Shown in pieces: positions 34,546-44,460 of a DNA stretch of 64,000 nucleotides. Source of the stretch: Corynebacterium macginleyi (GTDB lineage: Bacteria > Actinomycetota > Actinomycetes > Mycobacteriales > Mycobacteriaceae); NCBI RefSeq assembly GCF_003688935.1, contig NZ_REGE01000010.1:1-64000 (forward strand), written 5' to 3'. Within the stretch, counting starts at the first letter, position 1. Each line of letters opens with the position of its first letter. The position numbers and the translations under genes were made by a program. The notes beneath the pieces were generated by a model. That model was not told the origin of the DNA. It saw only the letters and a program-made list of their open reading frames with translations, and made no database searches.

Positions 34546-35160
34546 ATGCTCATAAGCATTGAAGGAATTGACGGCGCCGGAAAAAATACGCTTGCGACCG
34601 CAGTGCGCAACGCCGTCGATATGCCGGTAAAAGTCGTATCTTTTCCGCGCTATGAGGCATCTATCCACGCGCAGCTTGCGCGTGCGGCGCTTTACGGAGA
34701 GATGGGCGATCTCACGGATTCGGCTTACGCTATGGCCACGCTGTTTGCCCTTGACCGCTTTGCTGTAAAGGAGGAATTGCTCGCGGCGAAGGAAAGCCGC
34801 GAGGTAGTGATCCTAGACCGCTACGTCGCCTCCAACGCCGCCTATTCCGCGGCCCGGTTACGCGACGATAGCCTCTTCCAGTGGGTACACGACCTCGAAT
34901 TTGGCACTTTGGGATTGCCGCAGGCGGACCTGCAGGTGTATGTGGATATGTCGGTTGAGGTGGCATCGGCAAGAGCGCAGTCCCGTGCTGCAGCCGATTC
35001 CACCCGCGAGCGCGACCATTATGAACGCGATGGGGGATTGCAAGAGCGTACCGCCGCCGCCTACCGGCGCCTAGTCGAGTCTGGCTGGGGTGGGTGCTGG
35101 ATCGCTACCGCCGATGCGGATACTATTACGACAGCGATACATGACCTTGTAGGAGATTAA
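34546..35160 (+). CDS. tmk: Thymidylate kinase
   Basis: Phosphorylates dTMP to dTDP. 204 residues. The P-loop region is GIDGAGKNT (7-15), where the usual Thr/Ser after Lys is Asn, as in the actinobacterial GK-x-T variant. DR motif LDRYVASNAAYSAARL is typical and the LID segment has AADSTRERDHYERD. The GAAAGG upstream is 15 or more bases from the ATG, so its start site is not strongly marked. It leads directly into mtrA with three bases between. Confidence 0.93.
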   Translation: MLISIEGIDGAGKNTLATAVRNAVDMPVKVVSFPRYEASIHAQLARAALYGEMGDLTDSAYAMATLFALDRFAVKEELLAAKESREVVILDRYVASNAAYSAARLRDDSLFQWVHDLEFGTLGLPQADLQVYVDMSVEVASARAQSRAAADSTRERDHYERDGGLQERTAAAYRRLVESGWGGCWIATADADTITTAIHDLVGD

Positions 35161-35163
35161 AAC

Positions 35164-35856
35164 GTGGCGCCAACGATTTTGGTCGTGGATGATGATCCAG
35201 CGATCTCGGAAATGCTGACGATTGTCCTTGAATCGGAGGGATTAAATCCTGTGCCAGTCATGGACGGTAATGATGCCGTTCTTGCCTTCCGTGAGCACCA
35301 ACCAGACCTCATCCTTTTGGACCTCATGCTGCCGGGGATGAATGGGGTGGATATCTGTCGCACCATCCGGCGCGAATCCGCGGTGCCCATTGTCATGCTT
35401 ACCGCCAAGACCGATACCGTTGATGTGGTTTTGGGCCTGGAATCTGGTGCGGATGATTACATCACCAAGCCTTTCAAACCAAAAGAGCTCATCGCTCGCA
35501 TTCGGGCGCGTCTGCGCCGGACCGAATCCGCCGCGCCGGAAACCCTTGCCGTTGCTGACCTGGTCATAGACGTCACGGAACACACCGTACGCCGTACCGA
35601 TGGCACCGAATTAAACCTAACTCCGCTGGAATTCGATCTTTTGTTGGAAATGGCGCGCCACCCAGGGCAGGTACATACTCGTGAAGCGCTGCTGGAATCC
35701 GTTTGGGGCTATCGTAATGCCTCCGATACTCGTTTGGTCAACGTACACGTGCAGCGCCTGCGCGCCAAGATCGAGCATGACCCGGAAGAACCGCAGATCG
35801 TGCTGACGGTGCGTGGCGTAGGGTATAAGACCGGCAAGACCGGTTCCGGGGGGTAA
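35164..35856 (+). CDS. mtrA: Response regulator MtrA
   Basis: DNA-binding response regulator that controls wall, osmolyte and division genes in actinobacteria. 230 residues: receiver domain with phosphoacceptor D53 (LILLDLMLPG) and acidic pair DDD at 9-11, Lys in FKPKELI, and an OmpR-type winged helix (TPLEFDLLLEMARHPGQVHTREALLESVWGY). GTG start. Very close to the conserved MtrA sequence. Part of a tmk-mtrA-mtrB-lpqB-comF gene row. Confidence 0.97.
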   Translation: MAPTILVVDDDPAISEMLTIVLESEGLNPVPVMDGNDAVLAFREHQPDLILLDLMLPGMNGVDICRTIRRESAVPIVMLTAKTDTVDVVLGLESGADDYITKPFKPKELIARIRARLRRTESAAPETLAVADLVIDVTEHTVRRTDGTELNLTPLEFDLLLEMARHPGQVHTREALLESVWGYRNASDTRLVNVHVQRLRAKIEHDPEEPQIVLTVRGVGYKTGKTGSGG

Positions 35857-35880
35857 AGAAACATCAGAATTCTAGACCGA

Positions 35881-37776
35881 GTGCGGCGCATTCGTGACGC
35901 CACAGTAGATACACTGCGCACCTCATTGCAGGCGCGCGTTATTGGCATGATTGTGGTCGCTTCCTCGGTGGTCATGATCATCTTGGCGTATGCCTTGGTC
36001 TCCGTGCTGACTCAGCGGTTGGTATCCCAAAAAGAAGACGTCGCGCTGCAAGAACTCGACCGCGCCCGTCGCGCGGTGGAACAGCACATTGATGCCACTA
36101 GCTCGGCTAACTCGGTGCAGGCGCGTATTAATTCCGCGCGCGCCTCCTTGGATCAGCTTTCTGCGCAACAAGGCGACGCGCAGGCGGTTTATGAACCTGT
36201 CATCGTAGTGGAAAACCAGGATGGATCCATCACCACCTCGCCGGAGGAATTCCCAGTGCCGGAACAATTACGGCAGATGGTGGGCCAGGACCAGATTGCG
36301 AAGCAGTATTACCCGGTACCGCGCGGCAATGGGACATACTATAACGCACTTATGGTGGGAACCCCCACCGGTGTAGAGCTCCCGAACTTGCAGGTTTACC
36401 TGGCTCTTTCCATGGAATCGGAAGAGTCCACGATGGCGCTTATGCGCGGTCTGCTCTCTGCTGCCGGCGTGGTGGTTGTGGTTCTTCTGGTAGGCATTGC
36501 CTGGTTGGCTACCCAGCAGGTCATTACCCCGATCAAATCCACGTCCCGCATTGCCCAGCGCCTGGCTGCCGGCCACCTCAAGGAGCGCATGGCCGTGGAC
36601 AGGGACGATGAGATGGGTCGCCTTGCCGCCTCCTTTAATAATATGGCGGATAAGTTATCCTCGCAGATTGCGCAGCTGGAGGAATATGGCGATTTGCAGC
36701 GGCAATTTACTTCCGATGTCTCACATGAGCTACGCACACCCATTACCACCGTGCGCATGGCCGCCGACCTCATTGAATCCGAGTCTGATAGTCTGCCCGC
36801 GGGCGCGCAGCGTGCTTCCAAACTTATGTCCAGGGAGTTGGACCGCTTCGAGGATCTGCTCGCGGATTTGCTGGAGATTTCCCGCTACGATGCCGGCGTG
36901 GCGGACTTGTCCACCACGACCATCGACCTGTCTTCCTGTGTGGATGCTGCATACCGCCAGGTCGAGCACCTAGCCCAGAAGCTCGGCGTGGAGGTCGTTC
37001 GTAATATGCCGGATGAGCGGATAACCATTGAGGCTGATTCGCGCCGCATCGAGCGAATTTTACGCAATCTTTTGGCCAATGCCATCGATCACTCGGAGGG
37101 CAAATCCGTGCAGATTGATGTCGCTGCGACGGATAAGGCCGTTGGCGTTGCGGTTACGGATCACGGTGTGGGCCTCAAACCCGGCCAAGAAGAGCTGGTA
37201 TTCAACCGTTTTTGGCGTGCGGACTCTTCCCGCAAGCGCCACTCTGGCGGCACTGGTCTGGGCCTTGCCATTGCTCGCGAGGACGCGGTACTGCACGGCG
37301 GCACGCTCGATGCCTTTGGCGTCTTTGGCTTCGGGTCCCGCTTCCGACTGATCATCCCACGCGAGGCGAATACCGAGATTGGTGAAGAGCCTATATCCCG
37401 AGAAATACCAGGTGCCCCGAGCACAGGTTCGGACTCTGCGCGTGATGCGCTTGCTGATGCGCCTTCTTCCGCTGACTCCAGCGGCGTAAGCGGCGCCGCT
37501 GCCGCTGCGGCTGGCGGTGGTTTTGCGGATACTGGTACCGCGAAAACGCGGCCAGTGGGAGCTGGAGCAGTAGAAGATGAAGGCAAGGGTGCTGCAGGTG
37601 GGGCATTGCCTAATAATAGCTCGGTGATAGGCCGCGGAATGGGTATTGACGCCAACTCCGCCGGTGTAGCCGAGGCCGATGGAATCCTATGGCCCTCTCA
37701 ACGTGAGCGCAATCGCGGGGCAGGGTCACCGGAGAGCCGCTCCTATAAAGCACCGGATCTTAAGGGAGATAAATAA
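35881..37776 (+). CDS. mtrB: Sensor histidine kinase MtrB
   Basis: Membrane histidine kinase partner of MtrA. 631 residues: N-terminal membrane span (VIGMIVVASSVVMIILAYALV), an extracytoplasmic sensor loop, a second span (LLSAAGVVVVVLLVGIAWL), HAMP, H-box FTSDVSHELRTPITTVRM, N-box NLLANAIDHSE and G-box GGTGLGLAIA. After the ATPase domain there is an additional tail of about 120 residues rich in Ala, Gly, Ser and Asp; it is longer than the roughly 500-residue C. glutamicum protein. GTG start at 35881; no better start is visible. The stop codon abuts the lpqB ATG. Confidence 0.95.
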   Translation: MRRIRDATVDTLRTSLQARVIGMIVVASSVVMIILAYALVSVLTQRLVSQKEDVALQELDRARRAVEQHIDATSSANSVQARINSARASLDQLSAQQGDAQAVYEPVIVVENQDGSITTSPEEFPVPEQLRQMVGQDQIAKQYYPVPRGNGTYYNALMVGTPTGVELPNLQVYLALSMESEESTMALMRGLLSAAGVVVVVLLVGIAWLATQQVITPIKSTSRIAQRLAAGHLKERMAVDRDDEMGRLAASFNNMADKLSSQIAQLEEYGDLQRQFTSDVSHELRTPITTVRMAADLIESESDSLPAGAQRASKLMSRELDRFEDLLADLLEISRYDAGVADLSTTTIDLSSCVDAAYRQVEHLAQKLGVEVVRNMPDERITIEADSRRIERILRNLLANAIDHSEGKSVQIDVAATDKAVGVAVTDHGVGLKPGQEELVFNRFWRADSSRKRHSGGTGLGLAIAREDAVLHGGTLDAFGVFGFGSRFRLIIPREANTEIGEEPISREIPGAPSTGSDSARDALADAPSSADSSGVSGAAAAAAGGGFADTGTAKTRPVGAGAVEDEGKGAAGGALPNNSSVIGRGMGIDANSAGVAEADGILWPSQRERNRGAGSPESRSYKAPDLKGDK

Positions 37777-39519
37777 ATGAAATTTATCGTACCGAACGGG
37801 TGGCGGCGATGCACCGCAGTGGGCGCGGTGGCGGGGCTACTTTGTGTTAGCGGCTGTTCAACTTTGCCGCACGATACCAGCCCTCAGGTTGTCGGTACCT
37901 ACCATAAACAGGCCGATGGCCCGGAAGAAGTCATTGCCCCCGAAGTTGGGGCGGACCCGGACCTTACCCTGCGCGATTTTTACCGCGCGGCGGCTATTCC
38001 AACCAATGAGCATGACGCGGCCCGCGGGTTCCTCACGGATACCATCCGCGGGGCCTGGGATGCCTCGGGGGATATCATGGTGGTTGATAGTCTGGATATA
38101 GTTACCGCGCCCCATAAGAAGCAAAATACAGCGACGGAGGCGCGCTCATTTACAGTGCGGGGCACCATCATCGGACGGCTAAAATCAGGTGGGGCTTATG
38201 TGTCGGAAAATGAGGCCTACGAAGCTACCGTTTACATGAAAGTGGTGGATAATAAGTGGCTCATTGATGGGCTGCCAGCCGGGTTGGTTATTGAGCGTAA
38301 TGAGCTGCGCAATCATTACACCCCACAATCCCTCTACTTTTATAAGCAAACCGATGACGTGCTTGTTCCTGACCGGCGGTGGCTATATAAAGACACCGAG
38401 GAGTCCGAGTCCACGCTGGTTACCCTGCTGATGGAAGGCCCATCCAGCAGTATCGCCCCTGCCACTCACCGGGCGGGGGATGAGAAGGTCACCTTTGCCG
38501 GCTACGACAATCAAAACGGCTACCAATTCGAGGGCTTATCGCATCTGGATGAAAATGATCGGGCCCGTTTTGCTGCGCAATTGGTCTGGACACTCTCGGA
38601 TGCTGGACATATGGGCCCATTCAAGATCAAGGCCGATGGCAGTAATTTGGTAGAGGGAGTCGACACTGTCAGCGTAGACGATTTTGCTTATTATAATCCC
38701 AAGGTCAATAGCAATTCCCTGTCTACGCTGTATGCCTTGAATGAGGGCAATGTGCTGGAGGTAGATAGCGGGGTGGCCGAGCCGATTAAAGGGGATTTGG
38801 GCTCGAGCGGTAACGTGCAATCGGTGCAGCTTACCGAGTCTGGCATGATTGCAGCGGTCAGTCGAAAGCCTAGCGGTGACTTCAAGCTGCAAATGGGCGA
38901 AATCGGGTCCGCCCTCCAGGATTCGGTTGAAGGTACGACGCTGGCGCGGCCCACCTTTGAATACAATGGGCAGACCGTTTGGACTGTGGTCGATGGTGAC
39001 CGCATCGTGCGCGTCGTGTATTCCAAGACCACCGGACGGCTTTCGGAATCCGAGGTTGATGCCCGCAGCATCGAAGATATCGATGGCGAGATTTCCGTTA
39101 TCCGCCTATCCCGTAGTGGCGCACGCGTGGCGATGATCATCGATGGCCACGTCTATATTGCTGCGGTGGCCCAATCCAGCAGTGGTGATAAGCGCATTGT
39201 CAATGCCCGCGAGGTAGGTTCTGAGGTATCCGGATCGGCACTATCACTGGATTGGAATAACGATGGCTCGCTTATAGTCGGCACGTCTTCTGGGCAGTCT
39301 CCGGTTTGGCGCATCGAGCAGGATGGTTCCTCGGCGTCTACCATGCCGACGGGTAATATTAGCGCCCCAGTAGTGGCGGTGGCTACCTCGCCATCGAAGC
39401 TTTATATTACGGATTCCCATGCCATGCTGGAACTTCCTGCCACCGTAGGAGATGAAGTCAACTGGCGCGAGGTGCCGGGGCTGCAAGGACGGCGTTCTTC
39501 ACCTATCGTGTCCGATTAG
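37777..39519 (+). CDS. lpqB: Lipoprotein LpqB
   Basis: Extracytoplasmic lipoprotein that modulates MtrB signalling. 580 residues with lipobox VSGC at residue 27, a GerMN domain (TLVTLLMEGPSSSIAPATHRAGDEKVTFAGYD) and a C-terminal beta-propeller-like part (RSGARVAMIIDGHVYIAAV). The gene begins directly at the mtrB stop, so the pair is translationally linked. Confidence 0.94.
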   Translation: MKFIVPNGWRRCTAVGAVAGLLCVSGCSTLPHDTSPQVVGTYHKQADGPEEVIAPEVGADPDLTLRDFYRAAAIPTNEHDAARGFLTDTIRGAWDASGDIMVVDSLDIVTAPHKKQNTATEARSFTVRGTIIGRLKSGGAYVSENEAYEATVYMKVVDNKWLIDGLPAGLVIERNELRNHYTPQSLYFYKQTDDVLVPDRRWLYKDTEESESTLVTLLMEGPSSSIAPATHRAGDEKVTFAGYDNQNGYQFEGLSHLDENDRARFAAQLVWTLSDAGHMGPFKIKADGSNLVEGVDTVSVDDFAYYNPKVNSNSLSTLYALNEGNVLEVDSGVAEPIKGDLGSSGNVQSVQLTESGMIAAVSRKPSGDFKLQMGEIGSALQDSVEGTTLARPTFEYNGQTVWTVVDGDRIVRVVYSKTTGRLSESEVDARSIEDIDGEISVIRLSRSGARVAMIIDGHVYIAAVAQSSSGDKRIVNAREVGSEVSGSALSLDWNNDGSLIVGTSSGQSPVWRIEQDGSSASTMPTGNISAPVVAVATSPSKLYITDSHAMLELPATVGDEVNWREVPGLQGRRSSPIVSD

Positions 39520-39569
39520 AAGGCGGCTGCGCTAAGCGCGGCGCCGCGAAAGGCCAGCCGGGGGATGAG

Positions 39570-40211
39570 GTGTGGTGCGCAGTGGGTGTGCGAGAGCTAA
39601 TTTTTCCGCGTGCGTGCGCCGGGTGCCGCGTGCCCGGCCAAGTACTGTGCTCGCAGTGTCGGGAGCACCTGCGCCAGCCTCCCTATCCGGTAAATCGCCC
39701 GCGACCGTTGGGCGCGCCGGTATTTGCCCTTGGGCCCTACTCCGATATTCGCCGCAACATCGTCATTAGCATGAAGGAACAGGGCAATAGGCAGGTGCGC
39801 GACTATATCGGTGCGGTGGTGGCTGCGGGCGTCGCCCACTTGTTTGCTCGCGGGGAGATTCCCCGCGAACTATGTCTGGTGCCGGCACCTACTCGGCGTC
39901 GCTCAGCGCGCATGCGCGGCGGCGATCCCGTTACAGCCGTGTGTGAGGGTGCGGCGCGACACCAGCAGAGCCTGCGGGTATGCGCGGTGCTTTCCATGGG
40001 CGCGGATACCGTGGACCAATCTGAGCTGAATGCGCAGGATAGATGGGCAAACCTGCAGGGGCGAGTGAGGGTTAGCGCCCCGGTGAGCGGTGCACCGGCG
40101 CTGCTAGTCGATGACGTTATAACCACCGGCGCCACCCTAGCGGCCAGCATCGCGTCACTGCGTGCCGCAGGCGCCACAGTTTACGGAGCGTTGGCTTTCG
40201 CAGAGGCTTGA
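39570..40211 (+). CDS. ComF-family phosphoribosyltransferase-like protein
   Basis: 213 residues. A double-cysteine zinc module CAGCRVPGQVLCSQC at 16-30 is followed by a phosphoribosyltransferase domain ending with the PRPP loop ALLVDDVITTGATLAAS. The family is tied to DNA uptake in ComF-containing bacteria, but here it is the mycobacterial-type member after lpqB and its job is unknown. GTG start. Confidence 0.88.
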   Translation: MWCAVGVRELIFPRACAGCRVPGQVLCSQCREHLRQPPYPVNRPRPLGAPVFALGPYSDIRRNIVISMKEQGNRQVRDYIGAVVAAGVAHLFARGEIPRELCLVPAPTRRRSARMRGGDPVTAVCEGAARHQQSLRVCAVLSMGADTVDQSELNAQDRWANLQGRVRVSAPVSGAPALLVDDVITTGATLAASIASLRAAGATVYGALAFAEA

Positions 40212-40347
40212 GGTACATCAGATGGTGGGGTGTACGGCATTACCCCCTACTGCCATGAGGTCATAACCACTGGTATTATTAAAGCTATCACAGAGGAATA
40301 GTTACTGTGATTGTTTCTAGTCCCCACAACCAAAGGGAGGCATCTCA
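40212..40347 (+). promoter_or_regulatory. Promoter region of hpf with inverted repeat
   Basis: A -10-like TATTAT (40274-40279) precedes an inverted repeat ATCACAG-N11-CTGTGAT (40287-40311). Its half-sites have the reverse order of the GlxR/CRP site, so it is not a standard GlxR operator. An AAAGGGAGG ribosome site precedes the ATG. Confidence 0.4.
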
Positions 40348-40992
40348 ATGTCCCAGCCAAATAAAGCTCAGGTAACAATTTCGGGCCGTAACGTTGATGT
40401 ACCGGAACACTTTCAGGAGCGCGTCAATGAGAAGCTGGCGAAGATTGAACGCCTAGATCCCACATTGACTTTCTTCCACGTGGAATTGCAGCACGAACCC
40501 AACCCACGCCGCGAAGCAGAGTCTGATCGCATCCAGATTACCGCGACCGGCAAGGGCCACATTGCCCGTGCAGAGGCCAAGGAAGACTCCTTCTATGCAG
40601 CGCTGGAAACCGCGATGGGTAAAATGGAACGCTCCTTGCGTAAGGTGAAGGTGCGCCGCGAATATGTCAAGGGCGGCCACCGTGCGCACAAGGGTACCGG
40701 CGAAATCGCCGCCGAGATGGTAGCGGAAGCAGAAGCGCAGCGTGCTAAGGAAGAGCGCTTGGTCGATCCATATGCGGAGACCGTCGAGGATGTTCGCCCC
40801 GGCCAGATCGTGCGCACCAAAGAACACCCGGCTACCCCAATGAGCGTGGATGATGCCTTGAGTGAAATGGAATTGGTCGGCCACGATTTCTTCCTCTTCG
40901 TCAACGAGGAAAACAACAAGCCGTCTGTGGTTTACCGTCGCCACGCGTTCGATTACGGCATTATCTCCTTGTCTGAGGGCTCCGAAGGCTAA
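40348..40992 (+). CDS. hpf: Ribosome hibernation promoting factor, long form
   Basis: Binds idle ribosomes and dimerises them in stress or stationary phase. 214 residues: N-terminal HPF/RaiA domain (VTISGRNVDVPEHFQERVNEKLAKI, GKGHIARAEAKEDSFYAAL) and a C-terminal dimerisation domain (VDDALSEMELVGHDFFLFVNEENNKPSVVYRR). Always encoded directly before secA in this group. Well-formed GGGAGG site. Confidence 0.94.
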   Translation: MSQPNKAQVTISGRNVDVPEHFQERVNEKLAKIERLDPTLTFFHVELQHEPNPRREAESDRIQITATGKGHIARAEAKEDSFYAALETAMGKMERSLRKVKVRREYVKGGHRAHKGTGEIAAEMVAEAEAQRAKEERLVDPYAETVEDVRPGQIVRTKEHPATPMSVDDALSEMELVGHDFFLFVNEENNKPSVVYRRHAFDYGIISLSEGSEG

Positions 40993-41028
40993 AATCCCGT
41001 GTTTACCTAGAGCGCTAAATCTTTTGCT

Positions 41029-41077
41029 CCCCCTTCCTGCCGGTCGCGCCACCGCTCGATGAGACCGGGAAGGGGGA
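41029..41077 (+). terminator. Hairpin between hpf and secA
   Basis: CCCCCTTCC and CCGGTC on the left pair with GACCGG and GAAGGGGG on the right across a loop of about 17 bases, 37 bases past the hpf stop. Only weak T tracts follow, so efficiency is uncertain. Confidence 0.6.
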
Positions 41078-41226
41078 TTCGTCATGCTGTGAGATATCCA
41101 TTTTCTGATTGCTCTTTGTGTGAAATTACTATCGCTTAAGGGCGGGTAGAACACAATAAGGTCAGTGGCGTGAGTACAATTACCGGAAGTTAACTAATAT
41201 GTCGCGACAAGAAGGACTAACGAATA

Positions 41227-43812
41227 GTGTTTGGACTTTCCAAGCTGCTGCGCGCGGGCGAGGGCCGTACGGTCAAGCGCCTGGGCAAAATTGCAGACGA
41301 TGTAATTGCACTCGAGGACAAGTACGCGGAACTTTCGGACGATGAGCTAAAGGCTAAGACTGACGAGTTCAAAACTCGTCTTAAGAACGGCGAAGAAAAA
41401 AACGACATCTTGCTCGATGCCTTCGCTACCGTCCGCGAAGCCGCTTGGCGCGTCCTGGGGCAAAAGCACTATCCCGTGCAGATCATGGGCGGTGCAGCCC
41501 TGCACTTTGGCAACGTTGCGGAGATGCGCACCGGTGAGGGTAAGACCCTGACTTCCTTGTTGCCCGCTTATCTCAACGCTTTGGACGGTGAAGGTGTACA
41601 TATCGTCACGGTCAATGACTATCTGGCCAAGCGCGACGCTGAGATGATGGGCCGTGTGCACCGCTGGCTAGGCCTTTCCGTGGGCGTTATCTTGTCCGAA
41701 ATGCGCCCGCAAGAGCGCGAGGAAGCCTATAACTGCGACATCACCTACGGCACCAATAATGAGCTGGGCTTTGATTACTTGCGCGATAACATGGTGCGTA
41801 CCCTCAATGATGTAGTTCAGCGTGGACACAACTTCTGCATCGTGGATGAGGTGGACTCGATTCTTATCGATGAAGCCCGTACCCCGCTGATCATTTCCGG
41901 CCCTGTTGATGGATCCTCCCAATTCTATAGCGTCTTTGCGCAGCTGGCGCCGCGCATGCGCGAGGGAATCCACTATGAGGTAGACCATAAAAAGCGCACC
42001 ATTGGTGTCTTGGAAGAGGGTGTGGAGTACGTCGAGGATCAGCTCGGCATTGATAATCTCTACGCGCCTGAGCACTCCCAATTGGTCTCTTACCTCAATA
42101 ATGCGTTGAAAGCCAAGGAGCTTTTTGCCCGCGATAAGGACTACATCGTACGCAATGGTGAAGTGATGATCGTGGATAGCTTTACCGGCCGCGTCTTGGG
42201 CGGACGGCGTTACAACGAGGGCATGCACCAGGCCATTGAGGCTAAGGAACATGTTGAGATCAAAAACGAAAACCAGACGCTGGCGACCGTTACTCTGCAA
42301 AACTTCTTCCGCTTATATAAGAAAATCTCCGGTATGACCGGTACCGCGGAAACGGAAGCCGCGGAGCTGCACTCCATCTACGGGCTGGATGTGGTTCCTA
42401 TTCCTACCAATAAGCCAAACCAGCGCACCGACCACTCGGACCGCATTTATAAGACGCAAGAGGCGAAATTTGCCGCCGTGGTGGACGATATTGCAGAACA
42501 TGTCGAAAACGGCCAGCCGGTCTTGGTTGGCACTACCTCGGTAGAGCGCTCCGAATACCTGTCGCAGCTGCTCACCAAGCGTGGCGTGCAGCACAACGTG
42601 CTCAACGCCAAGCATCACGAGGAAGAAGGCCAGATTATTGCCCGTGCGGGCCGCCCCGGTACCGTGACCGTGGCAACTAACATGGCTGGCCGTGGTACCG
42701 ATATCGTGCTCGGCGGTAACCCGGAAGTCATCCTCGATGAGAAGCTCCGCGAGCGCGGCCTTGACCCTTTCGAGGATGAGGAAAAATACCAGGAGGCCTG
42801 GGAAGCCGAAATTGATAGCGAAAAAGAGCGCTCGAAGCGCTTGGGCGATGAAGTGCGCGAATCCGGTGGGCTCTATGTCTTGGGTACCGAGCGCCACGAA
42901 TCCCGCCGTATTGATAACCAGCTGCGCGGTCGTACCGGCCGTCAGGGCGACCCGGGCGAGACGCGGTTTTATTTGTCCATGCGCGATGAGTTGATGGTGC
43001 GATTTGTGGGCCAGTCCATGGAACACATGATGAACCGCCTCAACGTGCCTGATGATGTCCCCATCGAGGCGAAGATGGTCTCCAACTCCATTAAGGGTGC
43101 CCAGGCACAGGTGGAGAACCAAAACTTCGAAATGCGCAAGAACGTGCTGAAGTACGATGAGGTGCTCAATGAGCAGCGCAAGGTGGTCTACTCCACGCGC
43201 TATTCCATTCTTGATGCCGATGACATTAAGGGCGATATTCGCACCATGATCGATGACACGGTCTCTGCCTACGTTGCTGGGGCTACCGCTACCGGTTATG
43301 TCGAGGACTGGAACCTCGAGGAACTCTGGAACGCCCTTGAGGCGCTATATGGCCCCACGATGACGGCAGAGGAACTAGTAGAAGGCTCAGAGTACGGCTC
43401 GCCTGGCGAGCTCACTGCGGAGCAGCTGCGCGATGCCCTCGTCAGCGATGCGAACCAGGAGTACGGCAAGCTGGAGGAATCCGTGGCTGCCATTGGTGGA
43501 GACAAGCAGATGCGCAATACCGAGCGCATGGTCATCCTGCCTATCATCGACCAGAAATGGCGCGAGCACCTTTACGAGATGGACTACCTCAAGGAGGGCA
43601 TCGGCCTCCGAGCAATGGCACAGCGCGACCCACTGGTGGAATACCAGAAAGAGGGTGGCGATATGTTCAACGCCATGAACGAGGCCGTGAAGGAAGAAAC
43701 CGTGCGCCAGTTGTTCATGCTGCGCAAGCAGTTCAAGCAGCAGGAAGAAAACCAAGAATCCGGTAGTGACGAGGGTTCTGGGCCGGCAGGCCAAGAAACC
43801 GTAGAAGCATAA
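41227..43812 (+). CDS. secA: Preprotein translocase ATPase SecA (SecA1)
   Basis: Motor that pushes secretory proteins through SecYEG. 861 residues. Walker [10 protein letters not shown] (in [15 protein letters not shown]) near residue 100, DEAD-like [19 protein letters not shown], helicase motif [16 protein letters not shown] and the C-terminal helical scaffold with [14 protein letters not shown] are all present. The C-terminal SEC-B zinc motif is absent, as in actinobacterial SecA1. GTG start. Confidence 0.97.
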   Translation: MFGLSKLLRAGEGRTVKRLGKIADDVIALEDKYAELSDDELKAKTDEFKTRLKNGEEKNDILLDAFATVREAAWRVLGQKHYPVQIMGGAALHFGNVAEMRTGEGKTLTSLLPAYLNALDGEGVHIVTVNDYLAKRDAEMMGRVHRWLGLSVGVILSEMRPQEREEAYNCDITYGTNNELGFDYLRDNMVRTLNDVVQRGHNFCIVDEVDSILIDEARTPLIISGPVDGSSQFYSVFAQLAPRMREGIHYEVDHKKRTIGVLEEGVEYVEDQLGIDNLYAPEHSQLVSYLNNALKAKELFARDKDYIVRNGEVMIVDSFTGRVLGGRRYNEGMHQAIEAKEHVEIKNENQTLATVTLQNFFRLYKKISGMTGTAETEAAELHSIYGLDVVPIPTNKPNQRTDHSDRIYKTQEAKFAAVVDDIAEHVENGQPVLVGTTSVERSEYLSQLLTKRGVQHNVLNAKHHEEEGQIIARAGRPGTVTVATNMAGRGTDIVLGGNPEVILDEKLRERGLDPFEDEEKYQEAWEAEIDSEKERSKRLGDEVRESGGLYVLGTERHESRRIDNQLRGRTGRQGDPGETRFYLSMRDELMVRFVGQSMEHMMNRLNVPDDVPIEAKMVSNSIKGAQAQVENQNFEMRKNVLKYDEVLNEQRKVVYSTRYSILDADDIKGDIRTMIDDTVSAYVAGATATGYVEDWNLEELWNALEALYGPTMTAEELVEGSEYGSPGELTAEQLRDALVSDANQEYGKLEESVAAIGGDKQMRNTERMVILPIIDQKWREHLYEMDYLKEGIGLRAMAQRDPLVEYQKEGGDMFNAMNEAVKEETVRQLFMLRKQFKQQEENQESGSDEGSGPAGQETVEA

Positions 43813-43896
43813 AGCGTTAGCGCTTTTTCGCGCCCCTTTCTCCTTCTTGCTCCGTGTACACGAGGCGGGATAGGTGGAAGGGGCGCTGTCATTTTT
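43811..43896. terminator. Double terminator between secA and the Rv3235-like gene
   Basis: A first hairpin AAAGCG-TTAG-CGCTTT (43811-43826) is followed by TT. A second, GCGCCCCTT/AAGGGGCGC (43830-43886), is followed by TGTCATTTTT. They stand between convergent genes and can end both transcripts; the last T run overlaps the end of the Rv3235-like gene. Confidence 0.7.
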
Positions 43897-44284
43897 ATAA
43901 CAGACGAAATGAACGCAGTCCCTGGTCCGTGGCGGAGCCGGTGAAGGCGTGGCGCTCAGTGCCGATGACCGCGGAGCCAAAGTATTCACCATTCGGCCTC
44001 GCGTGCAAGCTAGTAAGGCGCAAAGCATCGGTGTCATAGGGACTGTGTCTGCGTCGCTGGTGGATCCACGAGCCAATGTGTACGCGAATGGAATCTGAAA
44101 AACGCGGGGAGTTGAGGTGGGCAAGCGGGCGGTAGCCGGCGGCGACCTCAAGGATGAATACCACCCAGGCCTGGATATGGTGTTGGGCGGCGACTTCTGC
44201 CGTAGTGGGTAAGCGGCCGTAATGGATGCGGTCTGGGGCGATATACAGCTTGAGATGGGAGTAGCCGGGAATGGGCTCGTACAT
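43895..44284 (-). CDS. Rv3235 family protein
   Basis: Conserved actinobacterial protein next to secA, 129 residues. It has the HHIQAWVVFILEVAAGYRPLAHL segment and an arginine-rich SIRVHIGSW region, a pattern shared by Rv3235-like proteins linked to SecA. No enzymatic motif and no signal peptide. A role in or around secretion is suggested only by position. Confidence 0.65.
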   Translation of the reverse strand: MYEPIPGYSHLKLYIAPDRIHYGRLPTTAEVAAQHHIQAWVVFILEVAAGYRPLAHLNSPRFSDSIRVHIGSWIHQRRRHSPYDTDALRLTSLHARPNGEYFGSAVIGTERHAFTGSATDQGLRSFRLL

Positions 44285-44412
44285 GGTGAAATGAGTGCTC
44301 CTGCAGCACAGGGCAGGAGGCGAACGCGTGATAATTATCTCATGGGCGCGCTCCGCGCGCTATTTCTGGCAGTTTCCTGTAAGAGTCGGGCGAGAATACG
44401 AGTGCAGTTCGC

Positions 44413-44418
44413 TATACT
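44413..44418 (+). promoter_or_regulatory. -10 box of the HAD-like gene
   Basis: TATACT lies 42 bases before the HAD-like ATG and fits the corynebacterial -10 consensus TANANT. No good -35 is visible. Confidence 0.5.
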
Positions 44419-44460
44419 TTCGGGAGTTACAAAGAATTCGTTTACTGAAGGATTAAATGC

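Noticed and set aside
40287..40311. GlxR/CRP operator upstream of hpf
   Set aside because: Half-sites are in reverse order with an 11-base gap.
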